From the NCBI GenBank assembly GCA_003731675.1, contig RCNQ01000050.1, positions 1 to 17,045 on the forward strand: 17,045 bases of DNA. The letters are read 5' to 3'. This DNA comes from Bacteroidetes/Chlorobi group bacterium ChocPot_Mid (GTDB taxonomy: Bacteria > Bacteroidota > Ignavibacteria > Kapaibacteriales > UBA2268). A program made the position numbers and the translations under genes. This document shows positions 15,345-17,045 of the stretch, piece after piece (position 1 is the stretch's first letter; each line of letters begins with the position of its first letter). The notes beneath the pieces are model-generated. The model saw only the letters and a list, made by a program, of their open reading frames with translations, had not been told where the DNA came from and made no database searches.

Positions 15345-16307
15345 ATGAAAAAAATTATTTTTGTTTGTATTACATTCTGTTTTACTGTAGTACTCTTGAA
15401 TGCTCAGGATACAACAATAACAAAAAAAAATATTTTTGAGCAGTTTGACAAAGGGGGATATGCATCTCTGATTTTTAATCAGATTTCGTTTTTGAATTGG
15501 GCAAAAGGTGGCGAAAACACAGTTTCTGCTACTGGTATTGTCAGTCTTTTTGCAAAATTAAAAAAAGAGAGATTTGCCTGGGAAAATACTGTGGATTTAA
15601 GATATGGCTTGCAAAATTCCGAGGAATTCGGCTTAAGAACAAATCAGGACGTAATTGACCTCAGTTCAAAAGTCGGTTTCAAAGCTCTTCATTCTTTCTT
15701 CTATACAGCTTTGATTAACTTCAAAACACAATTTGCCAATGGTTACAACTATCCTAATGATTCCGTAGTCATTTCCAAATTCTTATCACCAGCATATTTG
15801 ATTACTTCGCTTGGTGTTGACTACAAACCAAATGATGAATTCTCCCTTTATTTTTCTCCAATGACAGGAAAATTCATCTTTGTTTCAAATCAGGATATTG
15901 CTGATATTGGTACTTACACTGGTGAACCTGCCGCTAAAGATTCAACGGGTAAAATTATTAAATCCGGTAGAACATCAAAATCCGACTTTGGTGCTTATTT
16001 ACGTGTGAATCTCAAAAAACAATTGATGGAAAACATTACTTTGAATGCAAAATTTGATATCTTTAATAATTATACAGATAAAAACATACTCAACAGGAAA
16101 AATTTTGATATTGACAGCGAAGCATCAGTCCTTATGAAAGTCAATGAGATCATCTCTGTTGACATTTTGCTTCACTTAATCTATGACCATGATACAAAAG
16201 TACCTCTTTATGAATATAGAAATTCTAAGAAAACCCAAATCGGAGCAGGTCCAAGACTCCAGGTAAAAGAAGTTATAGGTATCGGAATATCTTACTATTT
16301 CAAGTAA
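15345..16307 (+). CDS. DUF3078 family outer-membrane protein
   Basis: This 320-residue protein has a signal peptide (about 1-20, ending LLNAQ) and the DUF3078 hallmark GGYASLIFNQISFLNWAKGG (about 32-51). Alternating beta strands with aromatic girdles follow (FAWENTVDLRYGL, LYFSPMTGKFIF) to a C-terminal IGISYYFK. The pattern is that of an outer-membrane beta-barrel ending in an aromatic residue. The family is found chiefly in Bacteroidota and its function is unknown. Residues 200-212 (SGRTSKSDFGAYL region) match a predicted loop and strand. The gene stands alone, and its stop codon directly abuts that of the convergent thpR with no space for a terminator. Confidence 0.88.
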   Translation: MKKIIFVCITFCFTVVLLNAQDTTITKKNIFEQFDKGGYASLIFNQISFLNWAKGGENTVSATGIVSLFAKLKKERFAWENTVDLRYGLQNSEEFGLRTNQDVIDLSSKVGFKALHSFFYTALINFKTQFANGYNYPNDSVVISKFLSPAYLITSLGVDYKPNDEFSLYFSPMTGKFIFVSNQDIADIGTYTGEPAAKDSTGKIIKSGRTSKSDFGAYLRVNLKKQLMENITLNAKFDIFNNYTDKNILNRKNFDIDSEASVLMKVNEIISVDILLHLIYDHDTKVPLYEYRNSKKTQIGAGPRLQVKEVIGIGISYYFK

Positions 16308-16850
16308 CTATTTAATAATTGTATAAATTGGTCCTTTGGGTGTCAATTGACTTTCTATCAGGTTAACATAAAATTTATTCACCAATGCAAACTCAACATT
16401 TGCAAACTTTGGCAGAATACTCTGAAATTGAGCTGTTACGGACTTAACTCTCAGCAAGGTCAAATGAGGTCTGAATTCTCTCTTCTCTTTTTCGTAGCCG
16501 ATTCTTGTTAATTTATCCTCGATTGTTTTATAAATCTCGAATATTCTCCTGTCACTATTAATAATATTCACAAAAAATACTCTCGGATTTTTAACATTCG
16601 GAAAAATTCCTAAACCCTTTAAAATAAAATTAGAATTGAACTCTCGTAATTCGCAATCTATTGTACTAATTAATTCGGGTACTTTTTCAATATCAACATC
16701 ACCAATGAATTTATAAGTAAAGTGAAGATTTTCGAGCTCCACCCATTTGCCATAAATTTTCCCTGAGAACTCATTGACAATTTTTTTATATCCTTCAAAA
16801 AAAGTATCAGATTTGATAAAAGTTCCAATAAACAATCTCTTTTTTTCCAT
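16308..16850 (-). CDS. thpR: RNA 2',3'-cyclic phosphodiesterase (2'-5' RNA ligase family)
   Basis: This is a 180-residue member of the 2H phosphoesterase superfamily. The two catalytic H-x-T-x motifs are HFTY (43-46) and HLTL (129-132), and the family start RLFIGTFI and IGDVD/GIFPN segments are present. The enzyme opens 2',3'-cyclic phosphates on RNA ends; the reverse 2'-5' ligation is the origin of the older name. It is cytosolic, and its length is standard (about 180). A perfect AGGAGG (complement of 16860-16865) sits 9 nt from the ATG, fixing the start. The gene is convergent with DUF3078, the two stop codons touching at 16307/16308. Confidence 0.93.
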   Translation of the reverse strand: MEKKRLFIGTFIKSDTFFEGYKKIVNEFSGKIYGKWVELENLHFTYKFIGDVDIEKVPELISTIDCELREFNSNFILKGLGIFPNVKNPRVFFVNIINSDRRIFEIYKTIEDKLTRIGYEKEKREFRPHLTLLRVKSVTAQFQSILPKFANVEFALVNKFYVNLIESQLTPKGPIYTIIK

Positions 16851-16965
16851 AAGAAATTTCCTCCTATATTTTGATTAAATCAAATAAAACATATCAAAAA
16901 ACAAAATAACTGATAATCATATAAAAATTTTTCTTAAAAAAATACGTTATATACTAACGATTTTA

Positions 16966-16979
16966 TACAAATTTATGAA
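16966..16979 (-). promoter_or_regulatory. 14-bp intergenic motif TACAAATTTATGAA, copy 3
   Basis: This copy lies between thpR and the last gene. On the minus strand its TAAATTTG would drive thpR with a leader of about 110 nt. It also lies 43 nt before the plus-strand ATG at 17023, so the orientation of its role is ambiguous. Confidence 0.35.
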
Positions 16980-17011
16980 TTTATTCATTTTAAGAAATTT
17001 TAATTTATTGC

Positions 17012-17016
17012 AGGAG
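17012..17016 (+). promoter_or_regulatory. Shine-Dalgarno of the gene leaving the window
   Basis: AGGAG lies 6 nt before ATG 17023. It is the main evidence that this ATG is a real start. Confidence 0.75.
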
Positions 17017-17022
17017 TGATAA

Positions 17023-17045
17023 ATGACTGATATTAAAGAATTAAA
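17023..17045 (+). CDS. Start of a gene running out of the window
   Basis: The first seven codons read MTDIKEL. They are supported by a good Shine-Dalgarno and an upstream AT-rich gap of 172 bp from the divergent thpR. Too little is present to name the product. Confidence 0.6.

Overview
The window looks like chromosomal DNA from an AT-rich member of the Bacteroidota / FCB group; an Ignavibacteria- or Kapabacteria-like lineage is a guess. Three observations support this. Three secreted proteins carry type IX secretion (T9SS) C-terminal sorting domains. A DUF3078 outer-membrane protein and a PorE-like OmpA lipoprotein are present. A tRNA promoter fits the Bacteroidota pattern TTTG-N19-TAnnTTTG. 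Several genes nevertheless keep strong Shine-Dalgarno sites. No phage, insertion sequence, CRISPR array or complete defence system is visible.

Layout. Positions 1-2476 (+) hold two tandem paralogous T9SS cargo genes. The first is cut by the window edge. The second has its signal peptide in a different frame from its body, so it is frameshifted. Positions 2579-7397 (-) hold a lysine-2,3-aminomutase-like radical SAM enzyme, the Na+/H+ antiporter NhaA, and a 668-residue T9SS-sorted protein followed by a good intrinsic terminator. Positions 7623-8966 (+) are an iron-sulfur carrier pair, an Mrp-type ATPase and a small Nfu protein. From the stop codon of nfu a 31-copy GAATTAC heptamer array runs to 9187, 13 bp before a DUF559-type nuclease gene with an unassigned N-terminal region. 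tRNA-Val(TAC) and tRNA-Leu(CAA) follow, with a second, four-unit heptamer array between them.

Positions 10358-15190 (-) are a run of five envelope-leaning genes with gaps of 11-70 bp: a secreted phosphatase-fold protein whose CX5R arginine is glutamine, a CoA-binding protein, the PorE-like lipoprotein, a Tat/lipobox glycosylasparaginase and a TraB/GumN lipoprotein. Then come DUF3078 (+) and the RNA cyclic phosphodiesterase ThpR (-), whose stop codons abut. A last gene begins at 17023 with a clear ribosome-binding site and leaves the window.

Most of this is ordinary housekeeping and envelope content. The items most worth a second look are the radical SAM enzyme that has lost the lysine-anchoring aspartates, the heptamer arrays bracketing the nuclease gene, the frameshifted cargo paralogue, the arginine-less phosphatase, and a 14-bp intergenic motif found three times that contains a Bacteroidota-type -7 box.
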